From assembly GCA_022647725.1 (NCBI GenBank), contig JALCLG010000001.1, positions 440,931-504,930 of the forward strand: a stretch of 64,000 nucleotides of DNA, given 5' to 3'. Source of the DNA: Bacilli bacterium. Its GTDB lineage: Bacteria > Bacillota_I > Bacilli_A > RFN20 > CAG-288. Under the pieces are notes generated by a model, which saw nothing but the letters and a program-made list of their open reading frames with translations, was not told where the DNA came from and ran no database searches. The position numbers were made by a program, and so were the translations under genes. Below, in pieces: positions 53,131 to 64,000 of the stretch (the first letter of the stretch is position 1; the number at the start of each line of letters is the position of its first letter).

Positions 53131-53174
53131 ATTGGACTTTTATTGGACATTTATTGGACTTTTATTAGACTTTT
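53131..53174. repeat. Four tandem 11-bp units
   Basis: ATTGGACTTTT, ATTGGACATTT, ATTGGACTTTT, ATTAGACTTTT in direct tandem, in the short gap between the 130-aa gene and cvpA. Confidence 0.88.
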
Positions 53175-53240
53175 GGAATACTCAAAGCCACAGGAAAATC
53201 TTTAAAACGTCCTTAACTAAGCCTGTTTTTAAGTTTTTTC

Positions 53241-54017
53241 CTATTTTGAGAGGTACCAATTATATAGCTTTCCGACAAAATTCTGCTCATAGAGCATTTT
53301 TCCCACAGACCACATTGTGTCATCCGTCAGTCTTAATTGACTGGTAATCCACTCTCCGACGGTCGGGAAACCGACAAAGAAGGTCATCCCATAGGAGAAG
53401 ACACAGACATAGACAAAGCCAATGGCTACCCCGAAGAGAGCTCCCAGAAGTCGGTTGACCCAACCGACTACCGGGACTTTGTTCAAGGCTCCGGCTACCT
53501 TCTTTAACAGGGAGACAAGAATCATGACGACAATGAAGATCAGGATGAAGGAGCCGGCAATGAAGGTTAAGGAGGAAATGCCCTGAGCCATATAGATACC
53601 AATAGCCTCATCTCCGACATCCGGTACCATCGGTACCACCATATTAGTTAAGGGAGTGACTAAGATAGAAGGGACTCCGGATTCTTCGAAGTAGGCTGGC
53701 AATTGACTGGCAGCCGTCTCTTTGTTGACAGCCGAGGAGAAGAAGGCATTCTTACTCACGAGCCAGTTATAGATGTTATCGGAGAGAGCCTTTCCCATTG
53801 AGGTTCCGGCTAAGGCGGTTCCCATCGGCTTGGAGACGAAGAAGGCAACAAGAAGGGCGACAAAGACACCGGCAAAGGATAAGAGCATCAAGAGGAAGCC
53901 CTTCTTGATGCCGATAAAGAGAAAAACAACGACAACGACGAGATAAGCGATGCTTATCCAGTCGAAGAAGACTGTCTGGTTGCTTCCCGGAAGGATGGAT
54001 GCAGGATCATAGGTCAT
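53241..54017 (-). CDS. CvpA family membrane protein
   Basis: A 258-aa protein with four helices arranged as in CvpA/YshB: FDWISIAYLVVVVVFLFIGIKKGFLLMLLSF at the start, a long extracellular loop, and the C-terminal pair with VPVVGWVNRLLGALFGVAIGF. CvpA proteins are general envelope factors, best known from colicin V production and stress response. The region just upstream is where the imported defence genes begin. Confidence 0.88.
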   Translation of the reverse strand: MTYDPASILPGSNQTVFFDWISIAYLVVVVVFLFIGIKKGFLLMLLSFAGVFVALLVAFFVSKPMGTALAGTSMGKALSDNIYNWLVSKNAFFSSAVNKETAASQLPAYFEESGVPSILVTPLTNMVVPMVPDVGDEAIGIYMAQGISSLTFIAGSFILIFIVVMILVSLLKKVAGALNKVPVVGWVNRLLGALFGVAIGFVYVCVFSYGMTFFVGFPTVGEWITSQLRLTDDTMWSVGKMLYEQNFVGKLYNWYLSK

Positions 54018-54033
54018 AGGGGTTACCTCCTAG

Positions 54034-55744
54034 GGTGACTGGGGTGACAGATTAGGGATTGTTTCCATTATAATTGAATGCAAGCCGAAGCCGAGCCAGC
54101 ACGTCAGCGATGACGGCACTGGCATCGTCAAATACAACCATCCGAAAGATTTCGCCTGCGATGGCGTCCTTTATTACGCCAAATACCTTAAAGCAAAATT
54201 CAACGTCATCGCGATCGGCGTCTCTGGAACGACCGAAGCGACCATGCGCATTGATTCTTTCTACTGGCCGAAAGGATTGGACGGATTCGTTTCGCTCAAT
54301 CTCCACGTCGTCGAGAAAGTCAGCGACTATCTTCTCATCGGAGAAGACAGGCAGGCGATGGCCAAGGATCTCACGACCGAGGAAGTCAGGCAACTTGCTC
54401 GCGACATGCACGAGGAAATGCGCAACGTCGGCATTCAGAATAACGTCAGAGCACTTTTCATCGCCGATCTTCTTCTTGCCCTCAGAGACAAAGACTTCCG
54501 CGACGGTTATAAAACAAAAACGACATATGCAGCTTTGAAAGACGAGATCAAAGCCGCCGTCAACAGGACGCTGACGAGCCAGACAATCACTCAGAACAAA
54601 ATTGACCACATCGAAAGCACGCTTGACGTCATTCTCGGCACGCCGTCGCTCAAAACGACGTCTTTCGACAAAAAAGGATCGCTCGTCTGGTACATCAATG
54701 AGCTTCACGGAAAGATTTACCGGATGATGGGCCGCAACACATCGATGGACGCGCTTGGAATCTTCTATTCCGAATTTATCTCATTTGGCGGCGGAGACGG
54801 GAACGGCCTCGGCATCGTTCTGACGCCGGAACATCTTTGCGACTTCATGGCGAAGCTCATCCAAGTGAACAAAAACGATTATGTCATCGATACTTGCTGC
54901 GGCTCCGGGTCTTTCTTGGTCTCAGCGATGCGGCTGATGATTCAAGATGCCAAAAACGATGACGAGAAGATCAGCCATATCCGCCATGAGCAGCTCTATG
55001 GCATTGAATATCAGGACGACCTCCAAACATTGGCGATGACCAACATGATCATCAGGAATGACGGTCATTCGCACATCTTCAAAGGAGACTCTTTCGATTT
55101 CAACATTTGGGACATTGTCGATCAGGCTTCACACGAAGCAAAGTTCACAAAAGGTTTGATAAATCCGCCATATTCGCAGAAGAAAAACGACAAAAGCGAC
55201 AGTGGAAACAATCACAGCGAACTCGAGTTCGTTCTTAACCTCTTGAAGCACATAGCCGTAGGCGGTGAATTGGCGGTTGTGTGCCCGATGGCTTGTGCTG
55301 TTGGAACAAAATACAAGGATGAACGCCGCGCTTTGATGGCTGAGCACACCTTGGAAGCCGTCTTTTCGATGCCTGATGATCTTTTTTACCCGACGGGTGT
55401 CAATACATGCGTCATGGTCTGGAAAGCTCATAAGCCCCACGATTCAAAAATGAAAACCTATTTCGGATACTGCAAAGATGACGGCTTCGTGAAGGCAAAG
55501 CGAAAAGGGCGCATCGACAAATTCGATAAGTGGGATGCCATAGAAAAAAGAATGGCTTGAAAACTATTTCGACAAAAACGTCATTCCAGGAAAATCAGCC
55601 TTGCAGGGCGTGGGCGACATGGATGAATGGCTTTGCGAAGCGTACATGGAAACCGATTATTCGACTTTGAAGATTTCTGATTTCGAACAGTCGGTAAAAG
55701 ATTTCGTCGCGTTCAAGGTGAGGAATGATAAAAATGATCAATAG
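54034..55744 (+). pseudogene. nuclease/N6-adenine DNA methylase fusion (restriction-modification), 5' truncated and frameshifted
   Basis: The frame opens after a TAG at 54031-54033 without a usable start and begins inside a PD-(D/E)xK nuclease motif (IVSIIIECKPKPSQH). It continues through the helical linker and an N6-adenine methylase domain: DTCCGSGSFL (SAM motif I, near 54889) and NPPYSQ (motif IV, near 55162). An extra A in the run at 55544-55549 ends it at 55560. In the corrected frame it continues EWLENYFDKNVIPGKSALQG to TAG at 55744. It resembles the subunit of type I or type IIG systems that joins cutting and methylation. The 5' end was lost at the junction with the cvpA promoter. Confidence 0.82.
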
Positions 55745-56733
55745 CCTCAAAACATCCGAGTGGGGAACTTTCAAAATATGCCAACTTTTCGACATCGCCA
55801 AAGGCAAGCGGCTAATCAAAGAAGACATGACTAAAGGGACGACGCCTTTCGTTGCCGCTATCAGCGATAATAATGGAATACGAGATTACATCGATGCAAA
55901 GCCTGATTTTGACGCAAACAAAATCACGGTTAACTACAATGGAAGCGTTGGTGAAGCCTTCTTCCAAGAAATTCCTTTTGCGCAAGCGATGATGTCAACG
56001 TTCTCACATTGAAACAAGGGCAATTAACGAAAAATTCGGCCCTTTTCGTTTGCTCGGTCATTAAGGCAAATAAATTCCGATTTTCCTATGGGAGAAAATG
56101 GAAGCTAGAACTCATGGAAAAACAGCTGATTAAGCTCCCTGTAAAGAATGATGGATCTCCTGATTGGGAAGGCATGGATGCTTTTATGGCGTCGTTAGGC
56201 ATCGATGAAATCACCACAAAAATCTCGATAGCCAAAACGATGAGTGAACAAAAAAGCTTTCTTGATTCAACACATTGGAAGGCTTTCAGAATCAAAGATC
56301 TTTTTTCCTTGAAAAATGGCATTAAGTATCCAGCTGAGTGGCGCGAAAGCGGTTCGCTGCCGCTTGTCAGCACATCGGCGCTTAATAACGGCATCAGCGA
56401 CTGCATCAAAGACAGGCCGGAGAAATACAGCAACATCCTGACCGTCGCTTATAGTGGATCCGTTGGGGCGACTTTCTACCAAGAAAAGGAGGTCTTCGTT
56501 GGCGAGACTGTCTTCGCTCTTTTGCCCGAAAATTCCAGCTAAATAAATACATCGGATTATTCTTGGCTACAGTGATTAGCAAGAACAATGAACGCTACGC
56601 ATACGGAAACAAAATCATCGGGAGAAAATACATTTACGATGAGATTAAACTTCCAATTGATGAAAGCGGAAAGCCAGACTGGAAAGGTATGGAAAACTTC
56701 ATCAAAGCACTGCCATACAGCGATCGAATTTAG
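55725..56733 (+). pseudogene. hsdS: specificity subunit HsdS, two frameshifts
   Basis: A restriction specificity subunit with two target recognition domains: WGTFKICQLFDIAKGKRLIKE... in the first half and WKAFRIKDLFSLKNGIKY... in the second, each with a conserved helix. It starts inside the end of the methylase gene (20-bp overlap). Frames change at TTTT 55976-55979 (one T missing; corrected PFCASDDVNVLTLKQG) and at AAAA 56529-56532 (one A missing; corrected LPEKFQLNKYIGLFLATVI). It ends ALPYSDRI, TAG at 56731. Both breaks are homopolymer slips. Confidence 0.8.
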
Positions 56734-56746
56734 CTCAAAAACTCTG

Positions 56747-56780
56747 AAAAAACGCCGTTTCGAAAAAGCGGCGCTTTTTT
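56747..56780 (+). terminator. Terminator after hsdS
   Basis: CGCCG / CGGCG stem with A run before and TTTTTT after. Confidence 0.7.
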
Positions 56781-56901
56781 GTTGAAATTAAAAAGTTGAT
56801 GGATTCGGTCGAGCCAAAGAGACGTAGGAATTAAAAAATAGTCAAAAGCGGAAGACATCCAAGGAAAAGCGACCGTCTTTTCCATAGGAAAAGGAGGGAC
56901 A

Positions 56902-57166
56902 AAAGCGCCTTTGCAGCCTATCAGCCGGAGCCGTTTTTGACCGGAAACAAAATCTACCGTCTTTACAACAAGCGCCTGAACAAATACAGTGCTCTCTTCA
57001 TTTGTACGGTCATTAACAATGACAAATATAAGTGGTCATATGGACGCGGATTCTTTCTAGATAAGGTGAAGGAAGATGAAATCAAACTTCCAGAAAAAAT
57101 GGCGAGCCAAATTGGGAAGAAATGGAGAGCTTCATTAAATCAATGCCATTTGGTGATTGTATTTAA
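56902..57166 (+). pseudogene. partial second HsdS (target recognition half)
   Basis: AFAAYQPEPFLTGNKIYRLY..., LNKYSALFICTVINNDKYKWSYGRGF and, after a slip in AAAAAA (57096-57101), KNGEPNWEEMESFIKSMPFGDCI. This is the C-terminal half of one recognition domain, with the same conserved pattern as hsdS (RYAYGNKIIG / KWSYGRGFF; IKALPYSDRI / IKSMPFGDCI). It lacks a start and the first domain, so it is a remnant or a silent cassette. Confidence 0.75.
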
Positions 57167-57262
57167 TAAGTAAAAGGTTTAAAAAAAGTTTCCTTAATGG
57201 AAAGAAACTAAAGTTTAGACTAGCCGGGTGTCCCTTAAAAAAAGTCGTATGAAAGAATAGAG

Positions 57263-59367
57263 CTAGGAATTAGTTAAAATCTTGTCCCTAAGGTCTCCAA
57301 ACGCATCTTTGAACTTGGGTGCCCGAATAGTTTTTAGCTTTTCCATATCCGCCGGAGAGGTCAACGAGGCAAAATCTGCAAAGTTGATTTCCTCATATTT
57401 TACGACATCATCGACAAGAGTCTGGTCACCGGAAATCTCTAATAATGTCTTATCATTCTTAGAAGCGTTCTTGATTTTGGGTAAAAGACCTAAATTATAG
57501 ATGTTATCACGTAGAAGCTCTTTATTTGCCATGCTGCTAGACTTAAAAGCTTTCTGGGGAATGATATGGTCAAAATCTGAAGTAAATTCATAAGTAACAT
57601 CACATCGGAGACCTTTGATACCATAATAATGAGCAACTATTGGTTTCACAACGGAGAAGCTGATGTCTTTACCACCAATCTGATTATTATCTAGAATTGA
57701 ATCGATTAGGCTTGTCCATTTTTCTCTAGGAAGAGGATCTAGCAATTTACCTTTGGAATAAGTGAATTCTTTGATTTTGGAAGCCACTAAAGAGTCACCG
57801 CTTCCTTTCCATAAAGAATTAACGTATTCATAAATAAGTTTATCGACAATAATGAAAAGGTTCTTTTTGAAAATGTTGTATGATGCACTTCCTGGCTTTG
57901 GAAGTTCCTCGATGTCATACATCTTATAAGCCAAAAAGAGGAAGGATAGTGTCGGTGCATCTCCAATCAATTTAGATAAACTAAGCTTCCATGTTGAAAG
58001 GGTCTTAAAGTACGAAACATCCGTGATTACCTGAAGCATAGAGTTAAATTTAGATAAGAAGGAGTCAAAGTCTTCGCCATTGATATACTTGGATAAGCTT
58101 AATTTATCAAGGTCCTCTTTCTTGATTCCGTTTTGGTAAATTCCGCTCATGAGCTTAAAGCCAAGTGTTATCTTCTTCCCTTTCTTATCCTTCCCATATT
58201 CATCAAAGGGGAAGAACAAATGGAAATTAGTTAGATTAGTCGGCAAACATGCCGGCAGATCCCATCTTACACAATGATCGAGGTTCACAGAAATATCGAG
58301 TTCATCGTTATAGAGCTTTTCAATTGAGCTTTGCACTCTTGCACTGACATAATCCAGGGGCTTGTTCCAAGAGGGCTTTGCACTCAATATTTCCGCCGCA
58401 GTAAGAGGAGTGCCATTCGTGTTGATCAAATTGAAGATCTTTTCCTCATCTGTTGAATTCGCCCCTTCTACCGATATTACCGCAAGGAAGGTGTTGCTTA
58501 AAATACTATCGATGCATTCAAAGAAGGAAATAGCCTTTAACTGCTTGTCTTCCCAAGAATTAAGAACTTCGTTTAAATACTTTGCCTTAGCAGCGCTATC
58601 AGCAAAACCAAAAGTATCATCCAAATATTGGAGGTAATTGTTCTTGTCCTTATAATCGATTTTCTGATTTTGGCAATCGGTCTTATATTGTCCTATAAAT
58701 GTCTTTATCTTCTCACAAGACAGTCTCTCTGCGCCCTCATCGTACAATTTGCGCAGCAGTGCCTAGTCTGTTCTTTTGAACATATTGCGAAAGGTCAAAC
58801 ACTTGGCTTAATCCTGAATTTTTACCATTCTTAAAGTTGTGGCAAAAAGTAATAAGATCAAGAAGATTGGATAAATTGGAATCTTTGGCATTGGCCTCAC
58901 TTTTACCACTTTCCACCAACGAAGGATCCGGTGTTTCGTTATCTTCTTCGGTAACTAAATCAACATTGTCGGAATCAGGTTCATCATCCGATTTATCATT
59001 AGGATCATAATTAGTGAATTCACTAACCTTTTCCCAAAATTTGTTTTCGATATCTTGCTGGTTCCAGCTTGATTTGATACCTAAATATTTAGCTGCCCAA
59101 TCATAGATAATATCAGGCGACTTATACATTTCTTTGACTGTGGTATAAACGTTGCCTACCATCAATTAGCCATCTTGTTGATGTGCCACTGTCTTTGTCT
59201 TGTTCAGAGCATAGAATGACACATCCTAACGGATAATGTTTGAAAATCGAAAGGCACAGTTCAAACTTCTGTTTAGTGATCCATGTCTTTGCTCTTTGGA
59301 ACCTTGGCATCTTAATCCAGTCATCTTCGACATACTGTTTTAACGTAAAGCTATCGATTTTGTACAT
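57263..59367 (-). pseudogene. DUF262 + DUF1524-like (GmrSD-type) protein, two frameshifts
   Basis: A gene of about 700 codons. Near the N-terminus it has the DUF262 motif LIDGRQRL (normally DGQQRLT). The C-terminal HNH-like DUF1524 part reads FDHIIPQKAF and NIYNLGLLPKIKNASKNDK. GmrSD proteins cut modified (glucosylated hydroxymethyl) DNA, as type IV restriction. Breaks: one extra base near 59145 (RLY to RLTTVKEM) and one extra G near 58762 (LGT to LLRKLYDEG). Between them lies an acidic, Asn/Asp-rich linker. It faces the helicase across a 536-bp spacer. Confidence 0.78.
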
Positions 59368-59903
59368 AATCTTTGCTCGCTTTGATCTAAATATTTTACT
59401 ATAAGATCCTCATAATTTAAAAGATCTTGGGCTAATATAAATATCTTTTTCCGTGTGGATTTCAAATTAATACCATTGGTTACCTTAAAAAGTAGTGTCT
59501 TTTTTGGGGCTCATATTGACTTTCCTAATATGTTTTCTTTGGCACTTGAATGGTTAGGGTGTTAGGTTAAATTCGTTTTAGTTTGATAAAAAGGCTGATA
59601 TCAAGGTTGCACCATGTCTATGATATTTAGGTTTTATTCGCTCAGAGTATTATTATGCTAAGCTTCAAACATTGTTTTCCTCTTTTCACTTTGAAAGCTG
59701 CTTCCCTTTTTGGCAAAAGCCAGAATTTGCTCCTAGGCATGGTTCTTTATCAGCGATACTCCAAGGCTGCTTGAAAGCTGGTCTACAAACACGGAGGCTA
59801 ATACGAGAATCCTTCATCCTGTTATTCAATCGTTTTTCTTCCGTTTCTTACCTTGATTTAAGTCCTTTAATAAAATACAATATTCAAATTGGGAAAATGA
59901 CAA
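59368..59903. other. Gene-free spacer between GmrSD-like and helicase genes
   Basis: AT-rich, 536 bp, divergent promoters expected. I see no RNA gene, repeat or convincing ORF in it. One 79-aa ORF overlaps the helicase start and is rejected. Confidence 0.5.
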
Positions 59904-62900
59904 ATGGATAGCGATTTATTTTCGGCTATTGACTCCTCTGCAAAAAACCTACTTGATACTTCCAAGAGGAACCCGCTATTTAAATTTTTCTCGAAAATCC
60001 GCCATCATTTTCGAGCAAAGCTGTTATGAAAAGATCTTATCCTGTTTCTTTGAACGCAAATCAACACTTAATCTTAAGCTTCCTAAACAAGATAGTCTGC
60101 CAATTGATCCCAATCATCTGCCATTTTTCAATTCCAGTGATTTTACAATTTATGGAAGCGAAGAAAGCTTCCAAAAGAATATCCGTCTTATCTATTCAGC
60201 TTCTAATCTCGCCCTCAAAGAAAAAGGTGTCAGTATTGCCTTTATGTGTTTTGGATTTCTTCAGTATAAAGACTCCTCCACCCCTGGTTCCTATAACGAT
60301 GATTCAGGGAAAGATTTCTTCGCTCCCTTAATTGTTTTCCCTGTCTCTATTAGTCGTGAGTCCATCCAGGGACCTTATACCATCACTCCGGATTACTCAA
60401 CAGGATGTGATTCTAATTTGACCTTGGCCATTTTCATGAAGCAACGTTTCCAGCTCGATTGGCCGCAATTTGCGGATGATGATACCCCTCAAACCTATTT
60501 AGAAAAAATCCGGCCTATCATTGAACACCGTGGCTGGACTCTAAGTTCAAATTTTGCCTTAGCCAGACTTAATTATCAAAAGATAGCAATGTATCACGAC
60601 CTTATCGAAAATAAGAGCACCATTGCCAGTTCTCCAATGACTAAGCTGCTTTTTGATAACGAAGAAGTGGATATTGGTCCGAGCCTTAATGATCTAGCAC
60701 GTTTGAACTTAGACACGGATCTTGAGCCCTATTACAAGTATAATGTCATGGATGCCGACTCCAGCCAGGAACGTGCAATAGCCGGTGCCATGAAAGGTGC
60801 CAGTATTATCATCCAGGGCCCTCCGGGAACAGGAAAGTCTCAGACTATTACAAATATCATCGCAAATGCTCTTGCCAGCAAGAAGAGCATTCTCTTTGTT
60901 GCAGAAAAGCAGGAAGCTTTGGATGTTGTTTACCGTAATCTCCAGCATTGTCCTTTTAATTATCAAACTTCCAACTACCAACAAAATACAGCGACGTTAG
61001 GAGACTTTTGTCTGCCTTTACATGATGTAAACACCAACAAAAAGGACACGTTGGCAGTTATCAAAAACACTCTTCGAATAAAGGATAATTTTGCTTCAAG
61101 TATTCAAAGCGAAGATTTCAGTTACCATTATCTTGACTACTATCGAAAGGGACTCAATGATTTTGATGATGAAATCCATAAGAGAATTCAGCCATTGAAT
61201 TGTTCTATTTATGAAGCGTATGGGATAGTCGCCGACATTAAACCAGAAGAATACCACCCATTCTATTTCGAAAACTTAAATTCCATGACCAGGAGTGATT
61301 TTGACAGCATCGAGAGATTGCTTGATGATCTCAGCAAGCTTGTTCCGGGGAAAGCAAATAGCCTTGTCTTAAACAACGCCTGGCATCATTATCTCAATCG
61401 AAATGGGGACTTTGCCTTAACGGTATCCTTAAAAGAGACTCTTTCCGGGGCTATCAGTAAGACCTCTGCCTTTGTGGATGAGATCAATGACATCTTTGGT
61501 TTGCTAGCTATTCACCCAACGAATTCTCTTTACGCCATGGCCAATATCAAGAACCTCAATAGTTCTTTCAGCAGTCTCGAGATGCAGCCTCAAGTAAAGG
61601 CTTCCTTCTTTGAAACCATCCATGATAAGGATTCTTTGGTAGACAAAGGCAATCAATTGGGACTCCTTGATGAATACTTAAAAGAACAAATGCAAGCCAT
61701 CTCTGCAAAGCTTCTCAATAGCAAACCGGTCTTTGATATTTTTTCTCTTCCTTATCCATTGACCTTATCTTCCTTAAATCAGATTAAAGATTGTTTATCC
61801 TCTCTTTGCCAAAAGACCACAGCATCGCATCCAGAAATATCTTCTTTATTCCGAAAAACTTACAAATGATCATGTTTCTTCTCTTCTAAAAGAGTATTGG
61901 TCTTATGTTGATACTAAAGACTCCATTGAAAAGAAGATCACCCATTTCTTCCAAAATGATTTTCTTACCTACGATGTTGCTCCAATCCAGGAGTTTTTCC
62001 TTAATAATAAAGGTAAATCTTTGGTATTAAATGGTGCCTATCATCGTTATAAGAAAAATATAGAATCTTATCTTATTAAGAAAAGGTTGTTTGTCTCACG
62101 TGACTTTTTGGAATCCATGGTAAGTAGCCTTCTTCAATATCAACACTCACTGATTCAAATCTCTCAGTCTCTTGGTACTTTGAAAACTGCTTTGGGATCG
62201 CTGGCCTGTGAGGTGGATAATCGGGATGAGATTTCCTCTATTGTAAAAGCTTGTATTCCTTTTGATAGTCTAATTAAGTTTATGGCGGATTACAAAGACT
62301 GTGAAACTCAATGGAGCAATTGTTTAAATGCTTTGGCTTGCTTTATGGATATTCCAAAAAATGGCTCAATAATTGATTATCAGAAAATTCAAAGCAACAT
62401 TTCCTGGGGTCTTGCCATCCAAGAACTGCTTATCAATCATGCCATTTCCAAAGATACCATTCACGAAATCTATACCAATCCTATGTTGCCTTCCCTCCTT
62501 GCCGAAAAAGAAATCAAGCTTAAAAGTACCTGGATGGACTATTTAAGTGCCACCCGATGGTATCAAAACAACTTTGACGATGCACAAGATACAGGATCAG
62601 AAAATATCTTAGCATTCTTAGAAAAGGTGAGAAGTCTTCAAACCAATGAGAATGACTTTGGTCTTTGGGCTTCCTACCTCCAAGAGAAAGGGAGACTCAA
62701 CATTCTAGGTCTAAAGAGCTACCTAGATCTCTTGGAAGATCCTGCCTCTAAAATTGAAAGTAAAGACATCAAGCGGATTTTTGAAAAGACTTTTTCCAAA
62801 ATGTGGCTTGATGATAAAACATCAAGCAGTGAGTATCCTGCAATAAAACAATTCTCTGGGAGAAATCAAGATAGCTGTGTTTCTTACTTCTGCACATTGG

Positions 62901-64000
62901 ATAAAGAGCAATTCAGTGCTGCTACTGAACAAATAGCCACTACTCAATTGACAAACCGCATTGATGAGGTAACCACCAATCGTTATAACTATGATGCGCA
63001 AAGACTGAAAAATGAGATGAAGAGTTTACGGCACGAAACGCAAAAGCTGAGACGGATAATAACCACACGTCAGCTTTTCCAACAGGATTTTGATGCTGTT
63101 ATCAATGTAACGCCTTGTCTCATGATGTCTCCTTTGGCTGTCAGCACCTTCATTACTCCAGGCACTCGCTTTGACTTAGTCATCTTTGATGAGGCCTCTC
63201 AGGTGCCTGCAGAAGAGGCAATAGGTGCTATTTACAGAGGAAAACAGTTGATTGTTGCAGGTGATGAAGAGCAGCTCCCTCCAACCAGTTTCTTCAACTC
63301 ACAAGTCAATATTGCCAGTGATGACCTCGCCTTTGAGGATGAAGGCAATGTTGCTGATTTTTCCTCGATTCTTAAATTGCTAAATGGCGGTCAGCTCAGC
63401 AAAAACAATATGATGCTTCAGTGGCATTATCGTTCTCGTGATGAATCCCTCATCGCTTTTTCCAATGCCAAGATTTATGGCAACCAATTGGTTACCTTCC
63501 CTTCGCCAATCAATGCTGTCAGTGAAGAACGCGGCGTAAAGCTTGATTTTGTCTCAAATGGTGTTTGGGAAAATCAAAGAATTGGTAATCCGATTGAAGC
63601 TAAAGAAGTAGCAAAGATGGTGATGGCTTTCTTTGAAAAATATGGTGACAAGGAAACCGGATTATTAAAATATTCTTTAGGTGTAGTGGCTTTTGGCATT
63701 ACTCAATCGGATGCCATTGAAGAAGCTCTGGATTTACTTATGGAAGATAAGCCTTCCTATGAGAAATGCCGTTCGCAGGATGTCCCTGAGCCCTTCTTTA
63801 TCAAGAACCTTGAAACCGTTCAGGGTGATCAAAGAGATTTCATCATTTTGGATGTTGGTTATGGACGCAATCCGGATGGAACCACATCCATGCGTTTTGG
63901 TCCTCTAAATCAACTGAATGGCTATAAGCGACTTAATGTTGCTATCACCCGTGCCAAATTCGGAATCACTCTCGTTTCTTCTATCCATGGTTCTGATCTT
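59904..64000 (+). pseudogene. DUF4011-type superfamily 1 helicase (3' partial, two frameshifts)
   Basis: A very large protein, more than 1,360 codons in the window, running past its end. It starts MDSDLFSAIDSSAKNLLDTSKRNPL (the DUF4011 signature LLDxSKRNPLLNF). An extra T in TTT at 59976-59978 changes the frame, and an extra A in AAAAA at 61853-61857 changes it back. Walker A GPPGTGKSQT (near 60822), DEAS (Walker B, near 63187), GDEEQLPPTSFF, WHYRSRDESL and TVQGDQRDFIILD are the SF1 helicase motifs. The tail is open to the last base of the window. DUF4011 helicases are part of many defence and mobile loci and often end in a nuclease domain beyond the helicase. Confidence 0.85.

Noticed and set aside
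59672..59911. 79-aa ORF before the helicase
   Set aside because: It overlaps the helicase start, lacks a ribosome site and has unnatural composition.

Overview
The window is chromosomal DNA of a low-to-middle GC Gram-positive bacterium, most likely a gut- or rumen-type Bacillota of the Bacilli/Erysipelotrichia side. The evidence is strong AGGAGG-type ribosome binding sites, many LxxC lipoproteins, a type III glutamine synthetase, an EFR1-type ferredoxin protein and a maltodextrin operon with a lipoprotein amylase. TAA, TAG and TGA all end clear genes, so the standard bacterial code applies. An unusual trait is that all five tRNA genes carry C at T-loop position 55 instead of the near-universal U. 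LAYOUT. 1-8.3 kb: end of an rRNA m5C methyltransferase, an AraC regulator, an MgtA-type Mg2+ ATPase with a translationally coupled 43-aa membrane peptide, then YjbR, DUF362 and flavodoxin genes. 8.4-13.5 kb: a frameshifted membrane protein, a DUF2975/YozG-type pair with a palindromic operator, and a decayed hybrid sensor kinase. 13.5-23 kb: an antiporter behind a fluoride riboswitch, secreted proteins, an ArsR/permease/thioredoxin metalloid operon with two operators, and an ABC exporter operon with a headless TetR. 23-26 kb: a gene-poor, repeat-rich tRNA zone holding a duplicated tRNA-Thr 3' end and an AlbA_2 gene bracketed by 12-bp repeat arrays. 26-42 kb: ferredoxin, two large divergent lipoproteins, RluB, two more tRNAs, EFR1, an epimerase, GlnN, a broken membrane regulator, MATE, and a tripartite HipB/HipS/HipT-like toxin-antitoxin set with three identical operators. 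42-52 kb: a seven-gene maltodextrin operon (solute-binding protein, two permeases, amylase, a giant MalK with a coiled-coil insertion, two lipoproteins) with a cre-like site. 52-54 kb: a hypothetical gene and CvpA. 54-64 kb: a defence island in a different codon style, with a truncated nuclease/N6-methylase, HsdS, a second partial HsdS, a GmrSD-like DUF262 protein and a DUF4011-type helicase that runs off the window. HOW IT WORKS TOGETHER. The mal genes form one uptake and hydrolysis unit. The metalloid operon and the fluoride-controlled antiporter are stress-efflux modules. The 54-64 kb block is anti-phage or restriction-like but mostly interrupted. CAUTION. At least nine gene interruptions lie in short homopolymer runs where one base restores a long conserved frame. 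They could be assembly errors as easily as true pseudogenes. The sensor kinase has three in-frame stops as well and looks genuinely decayed.
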